DNA from: Chitinophagaceae bacterium
GTDB taxonomy: Bacteria; Bacteroidota; Bacteroidia; Chitinophagales; UBA10324
Direction of reading: 5' to 3'
Assembly (NCBI GenBank): GCA_016717285.1
Contig: JADKFU010000001.1
Span: forward strand, 434,001-498,000
Length of the DNA: 64,000 nt
Within the stretch, counting starts at the first letter, position 1; the number at the start of each line of letters is the position of its first letter. A program made the translations under genes and the position numbers. This document shows, piece by piece, positions 24,871-35,228 of this stretch. Under the pieces are notes generated by a model. The model did not search any database, was not told the DNA's origin, and saw nothing but the letters and a program-made list of their open reading frames with translations.

Positions 24871-27800
24871 ATGGTAAGAAATTTACTTTTTGCAACAGGG
24901 TGCTTTTTTTCATTGGCAGCCAATGCACAAAACTTTCCTGTACAGGGCACAGTGACAGGTTCAGATGATGGTCAGCCGATGATTGGAGTGAATGTAGTGG
25001 TTAAGGCCGGAACGACTGGTGCTTCCACTGATGCAGATGGTCACTATAGTCTGACTGTTGCTTCAGGAAATGACAGTCTCGTTTTTTCTTATCTCGGATA
25101 CATTACCAAATCTGTAGGTATTGAAAACCGTGCTGTTATTGATGTAGTGCTGGCACTTGATGTGGCTATTCTCGATGACATTGTAGTGGTTGGTTACGGA
25201 ACACAAAAGAAAAGCGACCTGACCGGTGCAGTGTCTTCAGTCCGTGGTTCTGATCTTACTAAAATTCCCTCTTCATCTCCCTTACAGGCTTTACAGGGAA
25301 AAGTAGCAGGTGTGCAAGTAACAAGTACATCAGGTGCGCCCGGTGCGGATCCGGTTGTTCGTATACGAGGTGTGGGTACGTTTAACAATTCATCTCCCAT
25401 TTATGTGGTGGATGGTGTAATCCTGGATGATATTTCTTTTTTGAATTCAGCGGATATACAATCCATGGAAATTCTCAAGGATGCTTCCGCAACAGCCATC
25501 TACGGTTCGCGGGGTTCTAATGGAGTAATCATCGTTACCACCAAACAAGGAAAGGCGGGAGGACAGGATAAACCTACCGTGAGTTTTGGTGCAGAATACA
25601 GCACACAGATTCTTGCTAAGAAAATTGAGTTGCTGGACGGAAGGGAATTTGCAACTTATGTAAATGATATTACGCCCGGCTCTTACAACAATCTCGATGC
25701 GGTTCCTAATACTGATTGGCAGGATTTGGTTTTTCAAAATGCACCCATGCAGAATTATCATTTATCTGTTTCCGGGTCATCACCGAAATCTCAGTACTAT
25801 GTCGGCTTCGGATATTTCAATCAGCAGGGAATCATTGAGAAATCAAGCTATGAACGATTTTCATTGCAATTGAATAATACATATACACTTTCAAAAAATA
25901 TAAAGCTGGGTAACAATTTAACCTTCGCACCCTACGAACAGCAAAACACTGCGAATGCAACTTATGGTGCCTATCGTGCACAACCGGTAGTAGCACCGTT
26001 TAATACAGATGGAAGTTATAGTGAAGTGCCCGGAGTAGGTAACCCACTGGCAGATATTGAAAATACCAACAGCTTCGACAAAGGATTGCGAACAGTTGGA
26101 AATATTTTTGCGGAAGTGCATTTCCTGAAGGATTTTACCTTCAGAAGCAGTTTTGGTGTTGACATGGCTTTCCAGAAAAACAGGCGATTCACTCCAGTAT
26201 TTTATGTTTCACCACAACAGCAAAATGAAATCAATGATCTTTTTGTTGGCAATACAGAATATGTAACCTGGCTATGGGAAAACACTTTGAATTATAATAA
26301 AACAATTGGCAAACATGCGATTAATCTTTTGGGTGGTTACACCATGCAGGAATCATCATCTGAATTCCTTGGTGCTGCAGCAATGAATATCCTGAGTGAT
26401 ACAAAGAACCTGTGGTACCTGAATGCTGATAATATCACACCAACATCCATAGTCAATGGTGTGAATGATGAACAGAATTATTCCATCATCTCTTATCTTT
26501 TCCGTGCAAACTATTCCTATAACTCTAAATATCTCCTCACTGCTACTTTCAGAAGAGATGGATCCTCAAAATTCAATGTTGACAACAGGTATTCGAATTT
26601 TCCATCTCTTGCCGCAGGATGGAATATCTCGAATGAAACTTTTATGGAAAGTGTGCCTTTTATTTCTAACCTTAAGATAAGAGGCAGCTGGGGCATCATT
26701 GGTAATGAGAAAATTAATTATCTCGATCAGTATGCCCTTGTGTTAAACCAGATCAATGGTGTTTTCGGAACCAATGAAGTGCTTACGCCCGGATCGAGCT
26801 ATGGAAAAACCGGTAATCCTGATTTGAAATGGGAAAGCACTAATCAGGTTGATATTGGTCTTGAAATGGGATTCATTAAAAACAGCATCACTGCAGAGTT
26901 GGACTACTACACCAGAACCACTGAAGATATTTTAGTAGAATTGTCTACACCCGGCTATCTTGGAAATGGACAAGGTGTGAAGGTGCGGTACAATGCCGGT
27001 TCGGTGCTGAATCGTGGTTTTGAATTAAACTTAGCTTATAACGATGCCGTGGGAGAATTTAAATACAGGATAGGTGTAATAGGAGCAACCATTCATAATG
27101 AAGTGCTCAGCATCGGAGGTAACAGTGGTATTGACTCAGTCTTGTATGGCGGTAATCTCGGCAACGGTCAACTTGTTACAAGAAGCACCGTCGGTATTCC
27201 GATAGGTTCTTTTTATGGATATGAAACTGATGGCATTTTTCAGAATGAAGCTGAACTGGAATCATATCCACATGAATCACTGACCGGCGTAGGAGACCTG
27301 CGCTTTGTGGATCAGAATGGTGATGGAGAAATTAATTCGCTCGACCGTGTTAACCTCGGGTCTCCGATTCCTGATTTTATTTATGGTTTTAATCTTGAAG
27401 GATCTTTCAAGGGATTTGATATGTCTATAGACTTTCAGGGTCAGGTAGGTAATAAAATTTATAATGGTAAAGAAGCAGTCAGACCTGATTTGTATAATTT
27501 CGAAACACATGTTATCGATCATTGGACAGGTGAAGGCACCAGTACTACGGAACCGAGAGCATCAGCAGGTGGTGTCAACTATGCACCATCTGACAGGTTT
27601 GTTCAGGACGGTTCTTTCCTCAGACTCAGGAATGTATCTATTGGTTATACATTGCCGAAATCATTTAGTGAGAAGATTAAAATGAGCGAAGCAAGATTTT
27701 ATGTGCGTGGCACCAATCTTTTTACGGTAACAAAATATACCGGTTACACTCCTGAGATTGGTACCAGTGAAGCACGGGCCGTTACTAATGGAACAGGTAG

Positions 27801-27912
27801 TGCAGGTGATCTTGATCTTTCACCATCTACTGATGTGCTTTCAAGCGGTATCGACAATGGAATTTATCCGATCACTACCATTTATTCTATCGGGCTTAAC
27901 CTAACTTTCTAA
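24871..27912 (+). CDS. SusC/RagA family TonB-linked outer-membrane transporter
   Basis: A 1013-residue outer-membrane porin that imports oligosaccharides using energy from TonB. After a signal peptide (to ANAQ) there is a carboxypeptidase-D-like domain (about 25-95, VQGTVTGSDDGQPMIGVNV) and the SusC signature DIVVVGYGTQKKSDLTGAVSSV with the TonB box region at about 108-130. The plug follows (to about 225, with DASATAIYGSRGSNGVI), then a 22-strand-type barrel ending YSIGLNLTF with a terminal Phe. It lies 10 bases before susD. With the GH144 and GH3 genes around it, beta-1,2-glucan fragments are the likely cargo. Confidence 0.93.
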   Translation: MVRNLLFATGCFFSLAANAQNFPVQGTVTGSDDGQPMIGVNVVVKAGTTGASTDADGHYSLTVASGNDSLVFSYLGYITKSVGIENRAVIDVVLALDVAILDDIVVVGYGTQKKSDLTGAVSSVRGSDLTKIPSSSPLQALQGKVAGVQVTSTSGAPGADPVVRIRGVGTFNNSSPIYVVDGVILDDISFLNSADIQSMEILKDASATAIYGSRGSNGVIIVTTKQGKAGGQDKPTVSFGAEYSTQILAKKIELLDGREFATYVNDITPGSYNNLDAVPNTDWQDLVFQNAPMQNYHLSVSGSSPKSQYYVGFGYFNQQGIIEKSSYERFSLQLNNTYTLSKNIKLGNNLTFAPYEQQNTANATYGAYRAQPVVAPFNTDGSYSEVPGVGNPLADIENTNSFDKGLRTVGNIFAEVHFLKDFTFRSSFGVDMAFQKNRRFTPVFYVSPQQQNEINDLFVGNTEYVTWLWENTLNYNKTIGKHAINLLGGYTMQESSSEFLGAAAMNILSDTKNLWYLNADNITPTSIVNGVNDEQNYSIISYLFRANYSYNSKYLLTATFRRDGSSKFNVDNRYSNFPSLAAGWNISNETFMESVPFISNLKIRGSWGIIGNEKINYLDQYALVLNQINGVFGTNEVLTPGSSYGKTGNPDLKWESTNQVDIGLEMGFIKNSITAELDYYTRTTEDILVELSTPGYLGNGQGVKVRYNAGSVLNRGFELNLAYNDAVGEFKYRIGVIGATIHNEVLSIGGNSGIDSVLYGGNLGNGQLVTRSTVGIPIGSFYGYETDGIFQNEAELESYPHESLTGVGDLRFVDQNGDGEINSLDRVNLGSPIPDFIYGFNLEGSFKGFDMSIDFQGQVGNKIYNGKEAVRPDLYNFETHVIDHWTGEGTSTTEPRASAGGVNYAPSDRFVQDGSFLRLRNVSIGYTLPKSFSEKIKMSEARFYVRGTNLFTVTKYTGYTPEIGTSEARAVTNGTGSAGDLDLSPSTDVLSSGIDNGIYPITTIYSIGLNLTF

Positions 27913-27922
27913 AATTACAGAC

Positions 27923-29413
27923 ATGAAAAAAATATTCGTCAGATCATTCTTCATCGTGCTAGTATTTACTGTTGGAAGCTGCAGTGATTTCCTCGATAAA
28001 GTACCGCAGGGAAATCTGACACAGGAAAATTTCCCTCAAACTGCTGATGATGCATTGCTGGCAACCAATGCTGTTTACAACACGCTTCGTAATTGGTCTT
28101 ATCACTCAGGAGGCTATCCGATTCTTGACATAATGTCTGATGACGCGCATAAAGGAAGCAATCCTTCTGACCAGGCGAATAATATCGGTCCGTATGATGA
28201 TTTCACCATGTCGACCAGCCAGGAACCTTTGGGTGCCTGGTGGAACAGTTTGTATGAAGGCATCAAGCGTGCGAACGTAGTAATTGAAAAAGTACCGGAC
28301 ATTAGTATGGATGAAACTTTACGGAACAGGTACATCGGGGAGGCAAAATTTTTAAGAGCACTGTTTTATTTCGACCTCGTGCGTGCATGGGGAGGTGTAC
28401 CCATTGTTACCTCCACCGTTCCAGAACTGAAATTACCACGTGCTTCAAAAGAAGAAATTTATGATTTGATAATAAATGACCTGTTAAATGCCATTGACAA
28501 TTTACCTGAAAAAACAAGTCTGAATCCTGCTGATTATGGTCGGGCAACAAAAGGCGCTGCAACGGCCTTGCTGGCAAAGGCGTACCTGTTCGATGGCGAT
28601 TTTCAAAATGCAAAGGATTATGCATTACAAGTCATCAATTCAAATTTGTATTCATTGGATCCGGATTTTGAACATACATTTTCTCTCGACGGTCAATACA
28701 ATTCAGAATCTGTTTTTGAAATTGGCGCCATAGAATTTGAAGGACAGGAAAATGGCGGAAACCAATATGCCAATACGCAAGGCGTTCGCGGAACACCCAA
28801 TCGTGGCTGGGGATTTAACAGGCCATCCATAAACCTGCGTGATTCCTTTGAACCCGGCGATCCTCGTATGGAAGGAACAATTATTTTCCTTGGTGAAGTG
28901 ATTGATGGCGTTACCATTCTTGGTGATGGAAGTACACCTGATATAACTTATACGGATGCGACCAATACAGTTGTTAAAGAAATAGAATGCTACAATCAGA
29001 AAGTGTGGATTCCCGGAACTTCCACCAGTGAACAATGGGGACACAACAGAAGGTTAATCAGGTATGCAGAAGTTTTATTGATTGCTGCCGAAGCATTAAA
29101 TCAATCCGGGCAACCTTCTGATGCATTAATCTATCTGAATCAGGTGCGCGCACGTGCGCGTGAAGGCAGCAACACCATTTTGCCAGACATAACAGAAATG
29201 AATAAAGATGCGTTGAATGACCTTATCTTAAAAGAACGCAGGTCAGAATTGGCAATGGAAGGTGTTCGTTTCTGGGATTTGGTGAGAACTGGCAAAGCTG
29301 CTGAAGTGCTTGGCCCGTTAGGCTTTCAAACCAACAAAAATGAATTCTTACCCATTCCGCAAACTGAAATCGATATCTCACAAGGCACACTTTCTCAAAA
29401 TCCGGGATGGTAA
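27923..29413 (+). CDS. SusD/RagB family glycan-binding lipoprotein
   Basis: Outer-membrane lipoprotein forming the lid over SusC, 496 residues. The lipobox is VGSCSD with Cys at about 20. The family N-terminus FLDKVPQGNLTQENF is present. Helical TPR-like segments follow (ANVVIEKVPD, RNRYIGEAKFLRALFYFDLVRAWGGVPIV), and the C-terminus has RYAEVLLIAAEALNQ, LILKERRSELAMEGVRFWDLVRTG and FLPIPQTEIDIS. All are typical. Translationally close to susC, so the two are made together. Confidence 0.93.
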   Translation: MKKIFVRSFFIVLVFTVGSCSDFLDKVPQGNLTQENFPQTADDALLATNAVYNTLRNWSYHSGGYPILDIMSDDAHKGSNPSDQANNIGPYDDFTMSTSQEPLGAWWNSLYEGIKRANVVIEKVPDISMDETLRNRYIGEAKFLRALFYFDLVRAWGGVPIVTSTVPELKLPRASKEEIYDLIINDLLNAIDNLPEKTSLNPADYGRATKGAATALLAKAYLFDGDFQNAKDYALQVINSNLYSLDPDFEHTFSLDGQYNSESVFEIGAIEFEGQENGGNQYANTQGVRGTPNRGWGFNRPSINLRDSFEPGDPRMEGTIIFLGEVIDGVTILGDGSTPDITYTDATNTVVKEIECYNQKVWIPGTSTSEQWGHNRRLIRYAEVLLIAAEALNQSGQPSDALIYLNQVRARAREGSNTILPDITEMNKDALNDLILKERRSELAMEGVRFWDLVRTGKAAEVLGPLGFQTNKNEFLPIPQTEIDISQGTLSQNPGW

Positions 29414-29474
29414 TCACGATAATTTAGTTGAACTTTGCACAAACCAATTTTTTAATCTAAACTTAAAAATCACA

Positions 29475-30740
29475 ATGAAAAACATGAAATGGATTATGAG
29501 TTCCATGGTGGCTATTGCTCTTTTCGCCATTCTGGTACAAAGTTGTAAAAAAGATGAACCGGTAGCCCTTACGCTTTCATCACTCACTGCCGGTGGTGTT
29601 GACCTTAACGGTGCGTCAAGCGCTACAGGCGTACCTACAGATGCTGCCATCACGGCAAGCTTTTCAACTGCTGTTGATGCATCTACTGCCAATACTACGA
29701 ATATCACACTTACCCGTGATTATGACAATGTATCGGTTGATCTTACCATTACAACAAGTGGCAGCACCGTTACAATCACCCCGAATGATGATCTTGCATC
29801 AGGTGCATTGTACGCATTGTCCATAAACAATCTGAAATCAACTGAAGGAGAAGTATTGAGTTCTGCAATTAACAGAACCTATACTACTGTAGGAACTTTT
29901 GCTCCATCCGGTGCAGTTGCTTACTGGAATTTTGAAGATGGTTCTGTAAACGATCTTACCGGTGCTTATGCTGCTACAGAAAACACGGATGTAACATTCG
30001 CTGCTTCGAAGAGCACAGTATTGGGTCAGGCTGCTTACTTCAATGGAAAAACTACTTACATCGAATATCCGGGCGGACCTACTTTGATGAATACTGACAA
30101 TTTCACACTTAGTTTCTGGGTAAGAGCAGAAAGCGCAGGTCACGTAGATGCCAGCGGAAATCCAAAAGGAAATTTTGTATTAGGAACAGGATTCTTCAAA
30201 GGATTCCAGTTTGAAATTCCAGGTGATTATGCATGGTGCAAAATGGCTGCTCAGTATGATTGCGGTACCCTAACTGAAGGAGATGACATTTTCTTCCCTG
30301 GCGATGGCTTGACTAAAGACAATGGTGGCTGGCAAGGTTGTATTTTCAACAAAGATCTCACCGGAAGTGGTGGTGTAGCTGCTTTGCTTAAAGACACCTG
30401 GGCTAACGTTGTTGTGATGTATGATGCAGCAGGAAAAGTTGGTTCCATGTATATCAACGGTGAATTGATGAAAGCTCAGGATTTCGATTTATGGCCTGTA
30501 CCTTCTAACAAACTGAATTGCGTAGGATTGAAATTTGACCCACTTGCAACGGACGTTGGACAAGGATTTGTATTCGGTTTTGCTGAAGATAAATCAAGTG
30601 CATTGTTCTCGGGCGAACCATGGGGCAATGTGAATTCACCTGACAGTAATCACTTCCAGGGCTGGCTTGATGATGTGAGAGTTTACCACAGAGTGCTCAC
30701 GCAGGATGAAATCACCCTGATGTACAATTCAAGTAAATAG
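29475..30740 (+). CDS. Surface lipoprotein with Ig-like and LamG/concanavalin domains (glycan-binding)
   Basis: A 421-residue lipoprotein. The ATG at 29475 is used; the open frame upstream overlaps susD and lacks a signal peptide. The lipobox is LVQSCKK (Cys about 24). An SbsA/Big_5-like Ig domain spans about 30-135 (GVPTDAAITASFSTAVDASTAN). A LamG-type laminin/concanavalin fold spans about 150-420, with VAYWNFEDGSVNDLTG, AAYFNGKTTYIEY, FTLSFWVRAES and GWLDDVRVYHRVLTQDEI. In polysaccharide loci this position is that of the second surface glycan-binding protein (SusE/F role). No catalytic motif was seen. Confidence 0.8.
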   Translation: MKNMKWIMSSMVAIALFAILVQSCKKDEPVALTLSSLTAGGVDLNGASSATGVPTDAAITASFSTAVDASTANTTNITLTRDYDNVSVDLTITTSGSTVTITPNDDLASGALYALSINNLKSTEGEVLSSAINRTYTTVGTFAPSGAVAYWNFEDGSVNDLTGAYAATENTDVTFAASKSTVLGQAAYFNGKTTYIEYPGGPTLMNTDNFTLSFWVRAESAGHVDASGNPKGNFVLGTGFFKGFQFEIPGDYAWCKMAAQYDCGTLTEGDDIFFPGDGLTKDNGGWQGCIFNKDLTGSGGVAALLKDTWANVVVMYDAAGKVGSMYINGELMKAQDFDLWPVPSNKLNCVGLKFDPLATDVGQGFVFGFAEDKSSALFSGEPWGNVNSPDSNHFQGWLDDVRVYHRVLTQDEITLMYNSSK

Positions 30741-30812
30741 CATTTCGCGAGTTGTTCAAAGCACCTGGTTGCAGGTGTTGAATAGCTCACGAGACAGTCT
30801 TCTAATTTAACT

Positions 30813-30853
30813 CCAAAGGTTCCCCGCAAATAATGTTGGGAACCTTTGGTTTG
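30813..30853 (+). terminator. Strong hairpin between the LamG and second GH144 genes
   Basis: A perfect 12-bp stem CCAAAGGTTCCC / GGGAACCTTTGG with a 13-base loop is followed by TTTGTTT. It could end or reduce transcription from susCD into the last two enzyme genes, making them less expressed or separately promoted. Confidence 0.75.
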
Positions 30854-30872
30854 TTTAGACCTTCCTTCACAA

Positions 30873-32861
30873 ATGACTTTTAAGAAGAGTTCCGGTTATG
30901 TTGTTATACTCCTCCTGTTAATCAGCTTCTCATGCAAGAAGAATGACGGTGGACCTGCAGTAACAGGCACCCTTCAATTGTCTACCATCAGCATAGGCAC
31001 ATCTCTGTTGAATGTTTCTTCCGGTGCTACCAATGACCAGGTGCCTGTTGACCAACCTATTGTCGCTACTTTTTCAACAGTTATTGATACTGCATCCGTA
31101 AAAAATGCAGTAAACCTTACTGCTGCAGGAATAGGAATTCCCCTTAAGTTTTCTTTTCCCGATGGTAAAACTTTGTCAGCAAAGCCACTGACTGTTCTTG
31201 AAAATAATACGACGTATGAGTTTCAGATTACCACTAACCTGGAAGGTGTTCAAAACGAAACCTTCTCAGGTGTCACGGTCAACTTTACGACCATACAGGG
31301 ATCTTTAAAAATTATTTCTTTTACAGTTTCCGGAAAAGATTTGTTGACCGCGGATCGTGTTACTGATGTTGACCGTAATTTTCCGGCCATCGTAACATTT
31401 GATCATCCTTTAGATCCCGCATCACTGGATCAATATACTGTGCGGGTTTATAATGGTGGGGAATACGCAAACATCAGTTATACACTTTCAGACAGCAATA
31501 AGAAAATTTCTGTTGTGGCAAATGAGCCGCTTATACACTACGAAAAATATTTTGTGACACTCTCGTCACAAATTAAGGGAGCCAACGGTTTTCTTTTCGG
31601 CGGTTATACAAAAGCATTTTATTCAGCGCTTGATACTACACCAAAATTTCCGGTGATATCGGATGATGCTTTGCTGACACTGGTGGAAGAACAGACTTTT
31701 AAATATTTCTGGGATTACGCGAACCCAACAAGTGGTCTGGCGCTTGAGCGGGAATCGTCGGGTTACCTTGTAACAACAGGAGGTTCAGGATTTGGCGTGA
31801 TGGCTATTCTTGTTGGTATCAACAGAAATTTTATTTCCCGGCAGGAAGGAGTGGACCGGCTGGAGAAAATTGTAAACTTCCTCACCGATGCAGATCGCTT
31901 TCATGGAGCCTGGCCACACTGGATGAATGGAAGCACAGGAGATGTGATTCCTTTCAGCAGCAATGACAATGGTGCAGACCTGGTGGAAACCTCTTTTATG
32001 ATGCAAGGTCTTTTAACAGTCCGGCAATTTCTGAATGCGGGAAATTCACAGGAGAACGCGTTGATTGCAAAAATTAATAACCTCTGGAATACGGTTGAAT
32101 GGGATTGGTTTACCAAAGGCGGACAGAATGTATTGTACTGGCATTGGTCACCGGATAAAGGATGGATCATGAACATGCAAATCAAAGGATATGACGAAGC
32201 ACTGATCACCTATCTGTTAGCAGCAGGTTCACCAACACATACTATTGATGCTGCGGTGTATCACAATGGATGGGCCAGCAATGGCGGTATAATAAATGGA
32301 AACAGTTATTACGGTTTTCCATTGCCATTAGGTGGAGCATTTGGTGGTCCGCTTTTCTTTGCACATTATTCTTTCCTCGGATTTAATCCGCACAACCTCC
32401 AGGACGATTACGCGAATTACTGGGAGCAAAATGTAAATCATACGCAGATCAACCGTGCCTATTGCATCGATAATCCGAAAGAGTATGTGGGTTATGGAAG
32501 CAACTGCTGGGGACTTACCGCAAGTGATAATCAAAGTGGATACAGCGCGCATTCGCCAACGAATGATCTGGGCGTAATAAGCCCAACGGCGGCACTGTCT
32601 TCTTTTCCTTATACACCTGAATCGTCGATGGAAGCACTTAAATTTTTCTACTACACTTTAGGAGATAAGTTGTGGGGACCTTATGGATTTTATGACGCGT
32701 TCAACGTAACAGAAGGGTGGTACGGCACTTCAGCTTTAGCAATTGATGAAGGGCCGATCATCGTGATGATGGAGAATTACAGGACAGGATTGTTGTGGGA
32801 TTTATTCATGTCAAGTCCTGAGGTGGATGTTGCTATGAATAAATTGGGATTCACCAATTAG
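30873..32861 (+). CDS. Surface lipoprotein GH144-like endo-beta-1,2-glucanase with two Ig-like domains
   Basis: A 662-residue enzyme from the ATG at 30873. The lipobox is LISFSCKK (Cys at about 21), so it is lipidated and probably on the cell surface. Two Ig-like domains come first: a Big_5 type at about 35-145 (DQVPVDQPIVATFSTVID) and a second at about 150-260. The catalytic glycoamylase/GH144 domain follows (about 275-660): EEQTFKYFWDYA, TGGSGFGVMAILVG, DLVETSFMMQGLL, WHWSPDKGWIMN, YCIDNPKEYVGYGSNCWGLTA, SPTAALSSFPYTPESSMEAL and IDEGPIIVMMENYRTGLLW. The Ig part resembles that of the preceding LamG lipoprotein. It would make the first cuts in polymeric glucan. Confidence 0.8.
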   Translation: MTFKKSSGYVVILLLLISFSCKKNDGGPAVTGTLQLSTISIGTSLLNVSSGATNDQVPVDQPIVATFSTVIDTASVKNAVNLTAAGIGIPLKFSFPDGKTLSAKPLTVLENNTTYEFQITTNLEGVQNETFSGVTVNFTTIQGSLKIISFTVSGKDLLTADRVTDVDRNFPAIVTFDHPLDPASLDQYTVRVYNGGEYANISYTLSDSNKKISVVANEPLIHYEKYFVTLSSQIKGANGFLFGGYTKAFYSALDTTPKFPVISDDALLTLVEEQTFKYFWDYANPTSGLALERESSGYLVTTGGSGFGVMAILVGINRNFISRQEGVDRLEKIVNFLTDADRFHGAWPHWMNGSTGDVIPFSSNDNGADLVETSFMMQGLLTVRQFLNAGNSQENALIAKINNLWNTVEWDWFTKGGQNVLYWHWSPDKGWIMNMQIKGYDEALITYLLAAGSPTHTIDAAVYHNGWASNGGIINGNSYYGFPLPLGGAFGGPLFFAHYSFLGFNPHNLQDDYANYWEQNVNHTQINRAYCIDNPKEYVGYGSNCWGLTASDNQSGYSAHSPTNDLGVISPTAALSSFPYTPESSMEALKFFYYTLGDKLWGPYGFYDAFNVTEGWYGTSALAIDEGPIIVMMENYRTGLLWDLFMSSPEVDVAMNKLGFTN

Positions 32862-32946
32862 TCAATGCCAATTTTTACATTTGAAAACAATAGCTATATT
32901 GTTTCTGCACACGTTATTTCATCAACACTAACAGCAAATTCATTCC

Positions 32947-35163
32947 ATGAAGAGATATTACTTCCTCCTTGCAATTTTTATAATCAATGCACTGATACCT
33001 GCGTCTTTAATTGCGCAAAATAAAAAACAGCAATTCATTGATTCATTGTTGGCAAAAATGACACTGGAAGAAAAAATCGGGCAAATGACATTGTTCACTT
33101 CCGATTGGGATGTAACAGGACCTACCGTGAGGAGTAACTATCTGCAGGATATTAAGTCAGGTAAGATGGGTTCAATTTTCAATGCTTATTCAGTAAAATA
33201 CAATACAGAACTGCAACGCGCTGCTGTGGAGCAAACACGCCTTCACATTCCTTTACTTTTTGGATATGATGTGATTCATGGACATCGTACCATTTTTCCT
33301 ATTCCATTGGGCGAAGCATGCAGTTGGGATTTGGCAGCCATGGAAAAGTCAGCAAGAATTGCTGCAACAGAAGCTGCTGCAGAAGGCATCAACTGGACGT
33401 TCGCACCGATGGTGGATATTGCACGTGATCCTCGCTGGGGGAGAGTGATGGAAGGTGCGGGCGAAGATACTTACCTCGGAACGCAGATTGCAAAGGCGCG
33501 TGTAAAAGGATTCCAGGGTGATCAGCTCAGCAGTTCCAATACCATTGCAGCTTGTGCAAAACATTATGCAGCATATGGTGCAGCGCAGGCCGGTCGTGAT
33601 TACAGCACGGTTGACATTTCTGAAAATACTTTGCGGGATGTGTACCTGCCGCCATTCAAAGCTTGTGCTGATGCTGGTGTTGCAACATTCATGACGTCTT
33701 TTAACGAAATCAATGGCGTGCCTTCTTCCGGCAATCCATTTATTTTAAAAGATATTTTGAAGAGAGACTGGAAGTGGAAAGGATTCGTAGTAACAGATTA
33801 TACTTCTATCAATGAAATGGTACCACATGGTTTTGCAAAGGATGAGAAGGAAGCCGGTGAAGAAGCATTGAATGCAGGTGTTGATATGGATATGCAAGGC
33901 GCTGTCTATTATAAATACACAACACAATCATTGGCAGAAAAGAAAGTAACGCTCGTTGAAATTGATGATGCTGTAAAACGCATTTTAGGAATCAAATATG
34001 ACCTCGGACTTTTTGAAGATCCTTACAGGTATCTTGATGAAAAGCGGGAAGCATCTGAAATAATGACCAAAGAAAATCTGGATGCGGCAAGAGATGTAGC
34101 ACGCAAGTCGATGGTGTTACTGAAGAATGAAAATAATATTTTGCCTTTACGCAATGAAGCAACGATTGCTGTTATTGGTCCATTAGCCAAGGACAATGTA
34201 AATATGATAGGAGCGTGGTCAGCAGCAGGAGATGGTAAGAAAGCAATCTCGCTGTTGGAAGGACTCAGGGCGCGAACAACAATCACAGGAAATATTCTGT
34301 ACGCTAAAGGCTGTAACATCAATGATGACTCTACAAATAATTTTGCAGCGGCTGTTGCGATAGCTAACCAGGCGGAAGTGATTTTGCTGGCAATCGGAGA
34401 AAGTGCTTCAATGTCCGGTGAAGCATCCAGTCGTTCTGATATACGGCTTCCCGGCGTTCAGCAACAATTGTTTGATGCATTGAAGAAAACAGGAAAACCA
34501 ATTGTGGTGGTATTGATGAATGGAAGGCCACTTGCTATTCCCGAATTAGATGCAAATGCCAATGCGATATTGGAAACCTGGTTTTCAGGAACAATGGCAG
34601 GACATGCCATTGCTGATGTTTTGTATGGTGATTATAATCCTTCCGGGAAATTAGTGATCACTTTTCCTAGAAACGTTGGCCAAATTCCGATTTACTACAA
34701 CATGAAGAACACCGGTCGACCGTTCGACGCTAATAATAAATACACTTCCAAATACCTTGACATTCCAAATACTCCTTTGTATCCCTTCGGTTATGGATTG
34801 AGCTATACGCTGTTCAAGTATTCAGATTTAAAATTGAATAAAGTAAAATTTGCAATGAATGATTCATTGAAAGTTTCTGTAACGGTAACTAATTCAGGAA
34901 AGCGTGATGGTGAAGAGGTAGTGCAATTATATATTCAGGATTTAGTGGGAAGTCTTACCAGGCCTGTGAAAGAATTGAAAGGGTTTAATAAGATTTCACT
35001 TAAAGCGGGAGAAAGCAAAACAGTTAGCTTCACCCTGCATGCTGATGATCTTGCATTTTATAATGTAAAAATGATTCGGCAGGCAGAGCCGGGTGAGTTT
35101 AAAGTGTATGCGGGGGGAAGTTCTGCAGGTAGCTTAGAAGGAAGTTTTGAGCTGGTGAAGTAG
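32947..35163 (+). CDS. GH3 beta-glucosidase (BglX-like), periplasmic
   Basis: A 738-residue glycoside hydrolase family 3 enzyme with a cleavable signal peptide (to LIAQ) and no lipobox. Three domains are visible: the catalytic TIM-like barrel (about 30-340) with GYDVIHGHRTIFPIPL, RDPRWGRVMEGAGEDTYLG, KHYAAYGAAQAGRDY and the nucleophile segment FVVTDYTSINEM (Asp284); the alpha/beta sandwich (about 365-590) with MVLLKNENNILPL and GESASMSGEASSR, which should carry the acid/base; and a C-terminal fibronectin-III-like domain (about 640-735). It would release glucose from sophoro-oligosaccharides. It closes the polysaccharide locus. Confidence 0.93.
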   Translation: MKRYYFLLAIFIINALIPASLIAQNKKQQFIDSLLAKMTLEEKIGQMTLFTSDWDVTGPTVRSNYLQDIKSGKMGSIFNAYSVKYNTELQRAAVEQTRLHIPLLFGYDVIHGHRTIFPIPLGEACSWDLAAMEKSARIAATEAAAEGINWTFAPMVDIARDPRWGRVMEGAGEDTYLGTQIAKARVKGFQGDQLSSSNTIAACAKHYAAYGAAQAGRDYSTVDISENTLRDVYLPPFKACADAGVATFMTSFNEINGVPSSGNPFILKDILKRDWKWKGFVVTDYTSINEMVPHGFAKDEKEAGEEALNAGVDMDMQGAVYYKYTTQSLAEKKVTLVEIDDAVKRILGIKYDLGLFEDPYRYLDEKREASEIMTKENLDAARDVARKSMVLLKNENNILPLRNEATIAVIGPLAKDNVNMIGAWSAAGDGKKAISLLEGLRARTTITGNILYAKGCNINDDSTNNFAAAVAIANQAEVILLAIGESASMSGEASSRSDIRLPGVQQQLFDALKKTGKPIVVVLMNGRPLAIPELDANANAILETWFSGTMAGHAIADVLYGDYNPSGKLVITFPRNVGQIPIYYNMKNTGRPFDANNKYTSKYLDIPNTPLYPFGYGLSYTLFKYSDLKLNKVKFAMNDSLKVSVTVTNSGKRDGEEVVQLYIQDLVGSLTRPVKELKGFNKISLKAGESKTVSFTLHADDLAFYNVKMIRQAEPGEFKVYAGGSSAGSLEGSFELVK

Positions 35164-35228
35164 CTGTAAGTTGAGTCAGCCTGTAGCACAACCAACAAGT
35201 GTAGGACTAGTTAGTTTGTTTCATCATG

